Assembly (NCBI RefSeq): GCF_042466115.1
Contig: NZ_JAXHBQ010000001.1
Location: forward strand, 434,001 to 498,000
Direction of reading: 5' to 3'
DNA: 64,000 nucleotides
From: SW4 sp042466115
GTDB taxonomy: Bacteria; Pseudomonadota; Alphaproteobacteria; Rhodobacterales; Rhodobacteraceae
The notes beneath the pieces are model-generated. The model had not been told where the DNA came from, searched no databases, and saw only the letters and a program-made list of their open reading frames with translations. This document shows positions 43,437-51,853 of the stretch, one piece after another (positions within the stretch are counted from its first letter, which is position 1; the number at the start of each line of letters is the position of its first letter). A program made the translations under genes and the position numbers.

Positions 43437-44247
43437 CAACCCCGTCGCGGACAGAGGTTTCCAAGGCACGGGCCAGCGCCTTGCGATCGGCAAAATCTGC
43501 AACCTGCACGGGTGCGTGATAGATCACCGTGACGCTGCCCTGACGGCGCGCCGCCAGTGTGGCCAAAAGATGCGGGCCAAAATCCATATCCCCCCACCAG
43601 CCGTAAAACCGCGCGTCACACCCGTCAGGCGCGTGGTAAACAACCGAGACAGGCTGGATCATCAGGGTTTCGCGCAAACCCGCGGCGAAAAAGGCCGCAA
43701 ACAAGGTCGGTTTGAACGCCAAGACCCGCTGACCGTCCGTTGATGTTCCTTCGGGGAAAAACAACAGCTTGTGCCCAAGCGCCAGACGATCCTGAAAAAT
43801 GGCGACCTGCGCCGCCGCCTCGCGCCGATCACGCTGGATGAACACCGTGCCTGTCGCACGCGCCAGCCAGCCGATACCGGGCCATTTGGCCACCTCGGCC
43901 TTTGAGACGAAGTAGATCCGCTTGCGCGCATTCAACGCAAAGATATCAAGCCAGGACGAATGGTTTGCAACCACGGCACCGGGGCCATCCATGACCGCGC
44001 CTTCGGTGCGGTAGGTGATCCCCATCAGGGCAAAGGCGCTGCGACAGACGAATTGCGTGATATAGGGCGTCACGGGGCGGCGCTGGCCGAAAAACGGGCG
44101 CTCAATCAGCCGCACAAGCAGCAGGATCAGCAGGCAGCCGAACACGAGCACCGCCAGCGGCAGACCGCGCGCAATCGCGCGCAACCAGCCGCCCGGCCCC
44201 GGCGTCAGTTCGGGGGGATGGGTGGCGCTGTCCCAAGGCGCACTCAT
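43417..44247 (-). CDS. olsA: Acyltransferase for ornithine lipid synthesis (OlsA/PlsC family)
   Basis: 276-residue membrane-associated acyltransferase. A hydrophobic helix (LAVLVFGCLLILLLVRLIE) precedes the PlsC domain with block I NHSSWLD (HxxxxD), block II FIQRDR and block III FPEGTSTDG. It overlaps the preceding olsB-like gene by 4 nt (ATGA); that pairing makes it the second enzyme of ornithine lipid synthesis, adding the ester-linked fatty acid to lyso-ornithine lipid, rather than an ordinary PlsC. The ATG at 44247 is chosen on this overlap. A residual role in phosphatidic acid synthesis is possible. Confidence 0.87.
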   Translation of the reverse strand: MSAPWDSATHPPELTPGPGGWLRAIARGLPLAVLVFGCLLILLLVRLIERPFFGQRRPVTPYITQFVCRSAFALMGITYRTEGAVMDGPGAVVANHSSWLDIFALNARKRIYFVSKAEVAKWPGIGWLARATGTVFIQRDRREAAAQVAIFQDRLALGHKLLFFPEGTSTDGQRVLAFKPTLFAAFFAAGLRETLMIQPVSVVYHAPDGCDARFYGWWGDMDFGPHLLATLAARRQGSVTVIYHAPVQVADFADRKALARALETSVRDGVVRSLHP

Positions 44248-45014
44248 CCGCGCGCGCCCTTGGCATAAAGCGCAGTTTGGCGTGCATTCATTTGGGCTGT
44301 GTCCATCACCAGACAAACGTCGGTCGTGTTGAAGGCATGATCCACGAACGCCCCCTCGCCCACGCAACCGCCCAAGCGCAAGTAGGCCTTGATCAACGCG
44401 GGCGTGTCGCGCAGGGCTTGCGGGCGGTCGATGGCATCGGCGGGTATCAGGTCCATCGGCTGGAAGGCGCGCGCGCGCACCCGCAGCGCAGCCGGTGCAA
44501 GGTGGCGGTGATGCAGCAGTGACAGGGCTTGCGCCAGCGCCGCGATGTCGGTGCCGTGAAAACTGGCGACACCGAACAGGATGTCGATGTCATGGGCCGC
44601 GACATAGCGGGCCAACGCGCTCCAGAGTTCAAACATCGCCGTGCCGCCGCGATAGTCGCGATGCAGACAGGACCGGCCCAGTTCAAGCAGCCTGCGATTT
44701 GCGGTGCGCAACGGCGTCAGGTCATATTCATCCTCGCAGTAAAACTGGCCCGCCCGCGCCGCGCCGCCCGCTTGCATCAACCGGTAAACACCGACGACGT
44801 GATCACCCTGCGGGCGCGTTTCATCGACCAGCACAAGGTGGTCATAAAACGGATCGAACCGGTCCCGCTCGAGCTGCGCATCATGATCGACCAACGGACC
44901 ATCCCCGCCCAATTCGCGCACAAACACATCATAGCGCAGACGCAACGCCGCCATCAGATCGGCATCATCACGGGCCAGACGCGTTTGGAAAACAGGCATA
45001 TGGGGCTTGGTCAT
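44244..45014 (-). CDS. olsB: Ornithine N-acyltransferase OlsB-like
   Basis: 256-residue GNAT-fold acyl-ACP-dependent transferase that puts a 3-hydroxy fatty acid on ornithine. Visible marks: LRYDVFVRELGGDGPLVDH near 27-45, DPFYDHLVLVDE, ELGRSCLHRDYRGGTAMFELW (about 112-132), FGVASFHGTD and the final basic segment. It was once called hemolysin-like from similarity to RTX-unrelated membrane proteins. Olsba pairs supply phosphate-free membrane lipids, important to marine Rhodobacteraceae under phosphate limitation. No Pho box was recognised in the 110-bp gap upstream. Confidence 0.87.
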   Translation of the reverse strand: MTKPHMPVFQTRLARDDADLMAALRLRYDVFVRELGGDGPLVDHDAQLERDRFDPFYDHLVLVDETRPQGDHVVGVYRLMQAGGAARAGQFYCEDEYDLTPLRTANRRLLELGRSCLHRDYRGGTAMFELWSALARYVAAHDIDILFGVASFHGTDIAALAQALSLLHHRHLAPAALRVRARAFQPMDLIPADAIDRPQALRDTPALIKAYLRLGGCVGEGAFVDHAFNTTDVCLVMDTAQMNARQTALYAKGARG

Positions 45015-45124
45015 CGCATTTTTGCCATTGGGAAGGGAATTTCTAGGAGCGCGTTAACGCTTTGGCAACCATCACGCGCCAGTTTGAATGCAACTTGATT
45101 GACAGGGGTGGCATCCTTGCTACC

Positions 45125-45322
45125 TTAAGTTGAATCGTCATCCTTGGGGGACACTATGGACAGGCTTACACGCGTGCCATCAATAACAACTTTGCCCACT
45201 TCGCGAAAATTGACGGTTATGCGGGTGCCGATGTTGGATTGCACCTGCCCGACACCCCAATCGGGCTGGGCGGGATGGCGCACAAGCATCCCCGGTTCCA
45301 GTATCGCATTGATCCCCTCCAT
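45125..45322 (-). CDS. DUF3553 small protein
   Basis: 65 residues: MEGINAILEPGMLVRHPAQPDWGVGQVQSNIG..., the DUF3553 pattern, a small beta-barrel-like fold reminiscent of the CarD/UvrD C-terminal RNA-polymerase-interaction modules. Function unknown. AAGGACGAG lies directly before the ATG. The divergent chpT starts only 21 bp away, so each gene's control region must lie within or very near the other. Confidence 0.85.
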   Translation of the reverse strand: MEGINAILEPGMLVRHPAQPDWGVGQVQSNIGTRITVNFREVGKVVIDGTRVSLSIVSPKDDDST

Positions 45323-45343
45323 CTCGTCCTTTCCGGTGCCCGC

Positions 45344-45940
45344 ATGAGGACACGCGCAGATATTTCCGCGCTGGTTTCATCGCGCATCTGTCACGACCTT
45401 GTCAGCCCTTTGGGCGCGATTGGCAACGGTGTTGAACTGCTGGGCATGTCCGGCGCCCCCGAAGGGCCGGAATTGCAACTGATCAACGAAAGCGTGGAAA
45501 ACGCCAATGCGCGGCTGCGGTTCTTTCGCATCGCGTTCGGGGCCGCCAGCGCGGATCAGGTGATTTCGCGTGCGGAAATCCTTGCGACACTTTCGGCCGC
45601 GTCCCGTGGCGGGCGTCTGGCCTATGAATGGCGCGCGCAGGGTGATTTGCCGCGCCGCGCGGTGCGTGCGGCGTTTCTGCTGATCCAGTGCATCGAATCG
45701 GCCATGGCCTTTGGCGGGCAAATCACAGTTGAATTGCAGGGCGATGACTGGTTGATCACCGGTGAAAGCGACCGGATGAACATTGATACCGATCTATGGG
45801 ACAGCCTGACAAACACGCGGGCGCGCGTTCCACTGTCCTCGGCGCTGGTGCAATTCGCGCTGGTCCCAGAAGTGATGGACGACATGAAACGCAGCCTGTC
45901 GCTGACCTATGACACAGGCCGGATCACCGCAAGTTTCTAG
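45344..45940 (+). CDS. chpT: Histidine phosphotransferase ChpT
   Basis: 198-residue dimeric phosphotransferase that passes phosphate from the kinase CckA to CtrA and CpdR, controlling cell cycle in Caulobacter and motility and gene-transfer-agent genes in Rhodobacteraceae. The phospho-accepting H17 lies in SSRICHDLVSPLGAIGNGVELL, and the rest matches the degenerate ATPase-like domain. I chose the ATG at 45344 because it gives the family N-terminus; no good Shine-Dalgarno is seen, so a leaderless start is possible. The stop TAG interleaves with the proA stop on the other strand. Confidence 0.93.
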   Translation: MRTRADISALVSSRICHDLVSPLGAIGNGVELLGMSGAPEGPELQLINESVENANARLRFFRIAFGAASADQVISRAEILATLSAASRGGRLAYEWRAQGDLPRRAVRAAFLLIQCIESAMAFGGQITVELQGDDWLITGESDRMNIDTDLWDSLTNTRARVPLSSALVQFALVPEVMDDMKRSLSLTYDTGRITASF

Positions 45941-47178
45941 GGGCGCACCGCGCCATCACCGCTGACCAGATATTTGAAGCTGGTCAGCTGCGCCGCGCCC
46001 ACCGGCCCGCGCGCATGCATCTTGCCCGTGGCGATGCCAATCTCGCCGCCCATGCCAAATTCACCCCCGTCCGCAAACTGGGTCGAGGCATTGTGCATCA
46101 GGATCGCGCTGTCGAGCCGCCCAAAAAACTGCGCGACCGCCTGCGCGTCTTCGGTGATGATGCAATCGGTGTGGTTTGATCCGAAGGTGCGGATATGCGC
46201 AATCGCTTCGTCAATGTTATCAACGGTTTTCGCGGCGATCTTCATGTCAAGGTATTCCATACCCCAATCATCATCGCTTGCTTGAACGGACCCATTCAGC
46301 CCCTGCGCATGCACTTCGACCCCGGCCGCCATCAGATCATCAACGATCTGCTGACCCAATGCCGCGGCATCGCGATGCACCAGCAGGCATTCGGCCGCGC
46401 CGCAAATCCCGGTGCGCCGCGTCTTGGCGTTCATGACGACCTTGCGGGCCATGGCGGCATCGGCATTCTTGTCGATGTAGATATGCACGATCCCTTCCAG
46501 ATGGGCAAAGACCGGCACCCGCGCCTCGCGCTGCACCAGCCCGACCAACCCCTTGCCACCGCGCGGCACGATCACGTCAATCGTGTCGGTCATGGTCAGC
46601 ATGGCGCTGACGGCGGCGCGGTCACGGGTTGGCACCAGCTGCACCGCATCCGCAGGCAAGCCCGCATCAACCAGCCCCTTGACCATCGCGGCGTGGATCG
46701 TGTCGCTGGAATGCAGGCTTTCCGACCCGCCCCGCAGGATCACCGCATTGCCAGCCTTCAGGCACAGCGCACCGGCATCCGCCGTCACGTTGGGCCGGCT
46801 TTCATATATCACACCAATTACGCCCAACGGCGTGCGCACGCGCTTGATGTGCAGCCCGCTCGCCATGTCCCACTCGGCCAGCGTTTCACCCACGGGATCG
46901 GGCTGTTCGGCCACCGCGCGCAGGGCATCAACGATCCCGCGAATGCGATCCTCGTCCAACATCAAGCGGTCCAGCATCGCTGGGCTGAGGCCCTTTTCGC
47001 GTGCAAAGTCCATGTCCTTGGCGTTGGCGGCGATGATCACCGCGCGGTCGGCCCAGACGTGTTCGGCCGCACCGATCAGGGCGGCGTGCTTGCGTTCGGC
47101 ACTGGCATGGGTCAGATCGGCCGCTGCCGCCTTGGCGCGGGTGCCAATGTCTTTCATAAGTGCTGCAATATCAGTCAT
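45937..47178 (-). CDS. proA: Glutamate-5-semialdehyde dehydrogenase (gamma-glutamyl phosphate reductase)
   Basis: 413-residue NADPH enzyme, second step of proline synthesis. Family segments include GVIGVIYESRPNVTADAGALCLKAGNAVILRGG (about 118-150), TDTIDVIVPRGGKGLV and the catalytic Cys in RTGICGAAECLLVH. It begins directly after the proB stop with no gap, and is the last gene of the rplU-to-proA run. Length is normal. Confidence 0.96.
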   Translation of the reverse strand: MTDIAALMKDIGTRAKAAAADLTHASAERKHAALIGAAEHVWADRAVIIAANAKDMDFAREKGLSPAMLDRLMLDEDRIRGIVDALRAVAEQPDPVGETLAEWDMASGLHIKRVRTPLGVIGVIYESRPNVTADAGALCLKAGNAVILRGGSESLHSSDTIHAAMVKGLVDAGLPADAVQLVPTRDRAAVSAMLTMTDTIDVIVPRGGKGLVGLVQREARVPVFAHLEGIVHIYIDKNADAAMARKVVMNAKTRRTGICGAAECLLVHRDAAALGQQIVDDLMAAGVEVHAQGLNGSVQASDDDWGMEYLDMKIAAKTVDNIDEAIAHIRTFGSNHTDCIITEDAQAVAQFFGRLDSAILMHNASTQFADGGEFGMGGEIGIATGKMHARGPVGAAQLTSFKYLVSGDGAVRP

Positions 47179-48285
47179 TTAGGTCACCATATCATCGCGG
47201 TGGATCAGCACCGCGCGGCCCGCATACCCCAGTAGCGTTTCAATGTCAGCCGTGCGCCGCCCCATGATCTGGCGCGCCTCGTCGCCGGTGTAGCGCGCAA
47301 GGCCAAGGCCCAGATGCGCCCCATCGCCCCCAAGAATTTCAACCGGATCGCCGCGCCCGAAATCTCCACTGACGGCCGTGACACCGGCAGGCAGCAGGCT
47401 CTTGCCCGATGCCAGCGCCCCCCTTGCACCGGCATCCACCGTCACCGTGCCGCGCGATTTCATTGCGCCGATCCAGCGTTTGCGTGCGGCCTGCGGGTCG
47501 GTTTGCGCTGTGAACCATGTCGAGTTCGCACCATTTTCAAGCACTTTCAAAGGGTTCAGGGGCGATCCTAATGTAATCGCCATGGCGCAGCCTGCATCCG
47601 TTGCCACCCGCGCCGCCATCAGTTTCGTTTTCATCCCGCCCTTGGACAGACCGGACCCGGCATCACCCGCTTGCAACTCAATTTCCGTCGTTATCTTTTC
47701 AATGATATCATAGCGTTGCGCGGCGCTATTGACCTGGGGGTTGCCGTTGTAAAACCCGTCCACATCCGACAAAAGCACAAGCATGTCAGCCCCGACCGTC
47801 ACCGCGACCTGCGCCGCCAGACGGTCATTGTCACCATAACGGATTTCGTCGGTTGCGATGGTGTCATTTTCGTTGACGATGGGCGTCACCCCAAGTGACA
47901 GCAGGGTTTCCATTGTTGCGCGGCTGTTCAGATAGCGCCGCCGGTCACTGGAATCTTCAAGCGTGACAAGAACTTGCGCGGTGACAATGCCATGGGGCGC
48001 AAGGGCATCTTCATAGGCGCGCGCCAGCCTGATCTGGCCAACGGCCGCCGCCGCCTGCGATTGTTCCAGCGGCAGGTCGCTCGCAGGGAGGCCAAGAACA
48101 CCGCGCCCCAGCGCGATGGACCCCGACGACACCAGCACCACATCAATGCCGCGCTTGCGCAGGTCGGCCACATCGGCCGCCAGTGACAGCAACCAATCGA
48201 CGCGCAACGCCCCTGTCGCGCGGTCCACCAACAGCGCCGAGCCGATCTTGACGACCAGCCGTTTTGCAGTGCCTAGGGACGCCAT
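47179..48285 (-). CDS. proB: Glutamate 5-kinase
   Basis: 368-residue enzyme that phosphorylates glutamate to start proline synthesis; it is normally the feedback-controlled step. The amino-acid-kinase domain begins VVKIGSALLVD (about 10-20) and contains VSSGSIALGRGVLGL, NENDTIATDEIRYGDNDRLAAQV and GSGLSKGGMKTKLMAARVATDAG; a C-terminal PUA domain follows from about 275. The start at 48285 overlaps the obgE stop by 13 nt. A frame open to 48411 is rejected because it lies inside obgE in another phase. Confidence 0.95.
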   Translation of the reverse strand: MASLGTAKRLVVKIGSALLVDRATGALRVDWLLSLAADVADLRKRGIDVVLVSSGSIALGRGVLGLPASDLPLEQSQAAAAVGQIRLARAYEDALAPHGIVTAQVLVTLEDSSDRRRYLNSRATMETLLSLGVTPIVNENDTIATDEIRYGDNDRLAAQVAVTVGADMLVLLSDVDGFYNGNPQVNSAAQRYDIIEKITTEIELQAGDAGSGLSKGGMKTKLMAARVATDAGCAMAITLGSPLNPLKVLENGANSTWFTAQTDPQAARKRWIGAMKSRGTVTVDAGARGALASGKSLLPAGVTAVSGDFGRGDPVEILGGDGAHLGLGLARYTGDEARQIMGRRTADIETLLGYAGRAVLIHRDDMVT

Positions 48286-49319
48286 TCTTCGTCCTCTTTG
48301 GGACCATCTGCCGCGATCTTGGCGCGCAGGCGGTCCTTGTCGATTTTGTCCCGCAGGGCGCGCAAGACCTCCGTCGTGCCCTCGCGGCTGACGCCCGACA
48401 TCAGCAGGCATTCAACACCGGTTGCCGCCTTGATTTCATCGCGGATAAAGGCGCGTTCTTCGGCGTCCAGCGCATCAACCTTGTTGAGCACCGTGACGCG
48501 CGGTTTGTCGGCCAGCGCGCCGCCATAGGCCTCGAGCTCGGTGATGATGGTGGTGTAATCGCCCACCGGATCGCCCGATGTGCCGTCAATCAGATGCAGC
48601 AGCACCGCACAGCGTTCCACATGGCCAAGGAACAGATCACCCAAACCCCGCCCTTCGCTGGCCCCTTCGATCAGGCCGGGGATATCGGCGACGACAAATT
48701 CAACGCCGTCCACCCCGACCACACCAAGGTTCGGCACAAGGGTCGTGAACGGATAATCGGCGATTTTGGGGCGCGCGTTGGATGTGGCGGCCAGAAACGT
48801 CGATTTGCCCGCATTGGGCAGGCCCAAAAGCCCCGCATCGGCAATCAGTTTCAGGCGCAGCCAGATCGTGCGCTCGATCCCCGGCAATCCGGGATTGGCG
48901 CGGCGCGGCGCCTGATTGGTTGCGGATTTGAAATGCAGGTTGCCAAAACCGCCGTTGCCGCCCTTGGCCAACACCACCCGTTGGCCCACTTCGGTGAGGT
49001 CAGCAATCACTGTTTCCTGATCTTCATCCAGAATTTCCGTGCCGACCGGCACCTTTAGGATGATATCGTCACCATCCGCACCGGTGCGCTGGCTGCCCAT
49101 GCCGGGCACGCCGTTCTTGGCAAAGAAATGCTGTTGGTAGCGGAAATCAATCAGCGTGTTCAGGCCTTCAACGGCCTCGGCGATCACATCGCCACCGCGC
49201 CCGCCATCACCGCCATCGGGGCCACCGTATTCGATGAACTTCTCGCGCCGGAATGACACGCAGCCGCCACCGCCGCCGCCGGACCGGATATAGACTTTGC
49301 ACAGGTCGAGGAATTTCAT
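48273..49319 (-). CDS. obgE: GTPase Obg
   Basis: 348-residue ribosome-assembly GTPase. The Gly-rich Obg fold comes first (IRSGGGGGGCVSFRREKF and GGNGGFGNLHFKSATNQAPR), then the G domain with GLPNAGKSTFLA, DIPGLIEGASEGRGLG and NKVD. The C-terminus ends about residue 348 without a long OCT extension. The order rplU-rpmA-...-obgE-proB-proA is the usual alphaproteobacterial one with inserted genes between rpmA and obgE. Confidence 0.97.
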   Translation of the reverse strand: MKFLDLCKVYIRSGGGGGGCVSFRREKFIEYGGPDGGDGGRGGDVIAEAVEGLNTLIDFRYQQHFFAKNGVPGMGSQRTGADGDDIILKVPVGTEILDEDQETVIADLTEVGQRVVLAKGGNGGFGNLHFKSATNQAPRRANPGLPGIERTIWLRLKLIADAGLLGLPNAGKSTFLAATSNARPKIADYPFTTLVPNLGVVGVDGVEFVVADIPGLIEGASEGRGLGDLFLGHVERCAVLLHLIDGTSGDPVGDYTTIITELEAYGGALADKPRVTVLNKVDALDAEERAFIRDEIKAATGVECLLMSGVSREGTTEVLRALRDKIDKDRLRAKIAADGPKEDEEWRP

Positions 49320-49322
49320 CGG

Positions 49323-49865
49323 TCAGGCTTTCGGGTTGGGTCGTTGCAGGCGATACGCTATTGCGCCCCGGCCCTCAAGCCACGCAGCGCGCGACAGGGT
49401 GAATTTCCGGCACAGGGTCGCCGCATCCCGCGCCAGGGCGTGCTGTGTTTCGGGGGTGCCTTCGACAAATCCCAACTTTTGCAACACCTGGACCGAGGCA
49501 TCGTTGTCGCCCCAGGCCGAGGCCGTGATCACGCTGCAATCGGCATCGGTGAATGCCTTGTCCAGCGCGGCAATGCTGGCTTCGCGCGCATAGCCCTGCC
49601 CCCAATGGCCCTGCGCAAAACAATATCCCAGGTCGGCCTTGTGGGTGCCCACCGTCCCGATCAGTGCGCCATTCAGGTGGACACCATAAATGTCGCGCTG
49701 TTTGGTCGCGTTATCGTCACAGCGCATACGGGTGAACGCGGGGTCCGGCGGCCACGGCCACCCGCCCAACTGACGCACGACCTGCCAGTCGGACATGATT
49801 GCGTGCAACGCATCCGCGTCATTGCCCGACAACCGGCGCAGGGTCAAACGGGCCGTTTTCATCAT
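49323..49865 (-). CDS. GNAT-family N-acetyltransferase 3 of 3
   Basis: 180-residue acetyltransferase of the RimJ/RimL-like type. It opens ARLTLRRLSGNDADALHAIMSD, then has the beta-bulge region LIGTVGTHKADLGYCFAQGHWGQGYAREASIAALDKAF, with the acetyl-CoA loop QGHWGQGYA, and ASVQVLQKLGFVE at the end. Substrate unknown. Its ATG lies in the stop codon of the preceding GNAT (ATGA) and obgE begins 3 nt after its stop. Confidence 0.85.
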   Translation of the reverse strand: MMKTARLTLRRLSGNDADALHAIMSDWQVVRQLGGWPWPPDPAFTRMRCDDNATKQRDIYGVHLNGALIGTVGTHKADLGYCFAQGHWGQGYAREASIAALDKAFTDADCSVITASAWGDNDASVQVLQKLGFVEGTPETQHALARDAATLCRKFTLSRAAWLEGRGAIAYRLQRPNPKA

Positions 49866-50353
49866 GCGCGCCACTGATCCGCCGCCAGCGCCATGCGCTG
49901 CATCTGCACATTTTCGCCCAGGGGTTCGGCAAATTCCACGGCGACATGGGTGTCGGTGAACCCCAGTTTCAGCAGCACCGCACGCGAGGCGTGATTGCCG
50001 ATCATGTGGCCGGATATCACCGTGTCGTCGCTGCGCGCGAAATGCCATTTCAACACGGCGCGCGCGGCTTCGCTCATGTATCCGCGGCCCTGATGGGCCT
50101 GCGCCAGCCAAAAACCCAAAGCGGGCATCCCGATCACCCCCAGAAAGGCATCGTTGGTGGTAATCGCCCAGTTCACACCATCCCCCTGATTGTCGATGAA
50201 CCACTTGGCATCGGCGAGCCTGTAGGGATGCGGCGGCGCGGACAGCCATTTGATCACCCCCCAAGGCGCGATCTTGCGCGCAATCTCGGGCGCGTCTGAT
50301 TTGCGCAGGGCACGCAGGGTCAGACGCGGAGTGATCAGGGTGGGCGCTTTCAT
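49862..50353 (-). CDS. GNAT-family N-acetyltransferase 2 of 3
   Basis: 163-residue RimJ/RimL-like acetyltransferase: TPRLTLRALRKSDAPEIARKIAPWGV at the N-terminus, FWLAQAHQGRGYMSEAARAVLKW with the acetyl-CoA loop AHQGRGYM, and NHASRAVLLKLGF in motif B. It overlaps both neighbours by 4 nt. Close similarity in layout to the flanking GNATs suggests tandem duplication followed by strong divergence. Confidence 0.85.
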   Translation of the reverse strand: MKAPTLITPRLTLRALRKSDAPEIARKIAPWGVIKWLSAPPHPYRLADAKWFIDNQGDGVNWAITTNDAFLGVIGMPALGFWLAQAHQGRGYMSEAARAVLKWHFARSDDTVISGHMIGNHASRAVLLKLGFTDTHVAVEFAEPLGENVQMQRMALAADQWRA

Positions 50354-50892
50354 CTGTCCATTTTCAGCACATAGGTCCATGTGGGCACGGTGGCCTCGCG
50401 CGCGACACTAAAGGCTTCGGCGTCACCCAGATAGTCAAAACCGCAGTTCGTCAGCACGCGGGCCGATCCGGGGTTGTCCTGAAACACCTCGGCATAGATC
50501 TGGCGGGCGTTTTGCGGGTTGGCGGCGATGAGCGTGCGCACAGCTTCAGACGCAATGCCGGTATTCCAGAAGGCTGGCGCGACCCAATAGCCGATCTCTG
50601 ATTGCTGGCGGTCCATGGCCTCGAGGGTGATCAGGCCCATCACCTCGGCATGGTCGCGCTGGCTGCCGTCAATCACCCAGACCTGCTCGTCAGTGTCTGG
50701 CGTCATCGCCATTTTCACAAAGGCATCTGTCGCGCCAGGGGGAAGCGGGTGGGGAATAATGCGCGTCATCCGTGCGACCCGTTCATCGGCGCAGTAGAGT
50801 TCGATCAGACCCGCGTCGCTGCGCCGCACGGGGCGCAGATCAAAGCGGTCCGACGTGATGGTCGGTTGGGGTGGAATCTTGTCGATAATCAT
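50350..50892 (-). CDS. GNAT-family N-acetyltransferase 1 of 3
   Basis: 180-residue acetyltransferase with SDRFDLRPVRRSDAGLIELYCAD, IGYWVAPAFWNTGIASEAVRTLI (acetyl-CoA loop, with the usual Gln-Gly-Arg-Gly changed to WNTGIA) and GSARVLTNCGFDYLG. Substrate unknown. It is the first of three tandem GNATs and overlaps the LysE-type gene by 4 nt. The ATG at 50892 removes 44 upstream codons that lie inside lysE in another phase. Confidence 0.85.
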   Translation of the reverse strand: MIIDKIPPQPTITSDRFDLRPVRRSDAGLIELYCADERVARMTRIIPHPLPPGATDAFVKMAMTPDTDEQVWVIDGSQRDHAEVMGLITLEAMDRQQSEIGYWVAPAFWNTGIASEAVRTLIAANPQNARQIYAEVFQDNPGSARVLTNCGFDYLGDAEAFSVAREATVPTWTYVLKMDR

Positions 50893-51500
50893 GCAGCTTT
50901 CCCTCCTCCGAAAAGCGCAAAGAGCACTGATAACACTGTGAGCGCGGCCAATGACCACATCAGGTAACGTTCGGACGCCGTTCCGGCGAGGCTTGCCGCG
51001 ATCCGCTCGCCTGCGAAGGTCCAAAGCGGATGCAGGATGAATTGCAGCGATAACAGACAGATGGCGATGGTCGCGGTCGCTTGCAAGGTCGGGGTGCCGG
51101 CGCTGACATATGTGGTGAACCCTGTGGCGATCATCGCCCAGGCCTTGGGGTTCAGGGGATGCACAGCCAGTCCGGCGGCAAAACCGGGCGGCGCGTCAGA
51201 TGCATTGCCAACACCCAGCCGCATGCCCGCCACGCGCCACGCCAGATATAGGATATAGGCAACACTGATCCATTTCAGCGCCGTGAACAACAGTGGCACC
51301 GTGTCTTGCAGGGTCATCAGCCCGAAGCCGATGGGCCAGATGATCAGCTGCTTGCCCAAGGCCACCCCCGCCACAAACGGCAAGGCACGGCGCAGACCAA
51401 AACGCGCGCCGGTGGCCAGCAAGACCATATTGGCCGGACCGGGCGTTGCCACCTGACTGGCGGCAAACAGCGTGAAATTGGCAATCGCAACGGGCAACAC
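50889..51500 (-). CDS. LysE/RhtB-family amino-acid exporter
   Basis: 203-residue inner-membrane protein with six hydrophobic spans. The signature QVATPGPANMVLLATGARFGLRRALPFVAG (about 16-45) is that of LysE/RhtB exporters; LNPKAWAMIATGFTTY is also typical. The start is GTG at 51500, or the next codon TTG, which sits better relative to GAGGAGG. It lies 71 bp after rpmA and is coupled to three GNAT genes, so exported or acetylated small amines are a possible common theme (inference). Confidence 0.87.
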   Translation of the reverse strand: MLPVAIANFTLFAASQVATPGPANMVLLATGARFGLRRALPFVAGVALGKQLIIWPIGFGLMTLQDTVPLLFTALKWISVAYILYLAWRVAGMRLGVGNASDAPPGFAAGLAVHPLNPKAWAMIATGFTTYVSAGTPTLQATATIAICLLSLQFILHPLWTFAGERIAASLAGTASERYLMWSLAALTVLSVLFALFGGGKAA

Positions 51501-51571
51501 GCCCTCCTCAACAGGATAGGGGGACCGGTTTGCACCGATCCCCCTGAAATTTTTCAGCTTGCGAGGTTCGG

Positions 51572-51841
51572 TTACTCGGCGGCCTCCGCCACGGGGAGAA
51601 CCGATACAAAGGTGCGACCTTTGAGGCCTTTGTGGAAGGTCACGTTGCCTTCGACGGTTGCAAAGATCGTGTGGTCACGGCCCATGCCAACACCTTCGCC
51701 CGGCCATTTGACCGTGCCGCGCTGACGCACGATGATGTTGCCGGGAATGACAGCTTCGCCGCCGTATTTTTTCACGCCAAGGCGACGCCCTGCGGAGTCG
51801 CGACCGTTACGGGATGAACCGCCTGCTTTTTTATGTGCCAT
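51572..51841 (-). CDS. rpmA: 50S ribosomal protein L27
   Basis: 89-residue L27 with the N-terminus MAHKKAGGSSRNGRDSAGRRLG that reaches the peptidyl-transferase centre, and the core RQRGTVKWPGEGVGMGRDHTIFA. No N-terminal cleavage extension as in Firmicutes. It follows rplU by 12 nt. Confidence 0.98.
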   Translation of the reverse strand: MAHKKAGGSSRNGRDSAGRRLGVKKYGGEAVIPGNIIVRQRGTVKWPGEGVGMGRDHTIFATVEGNVTFHKGLKGRTFVSVLPVAEAAE

Positions 51842-51853
51842 TGGTGTCTCTCC

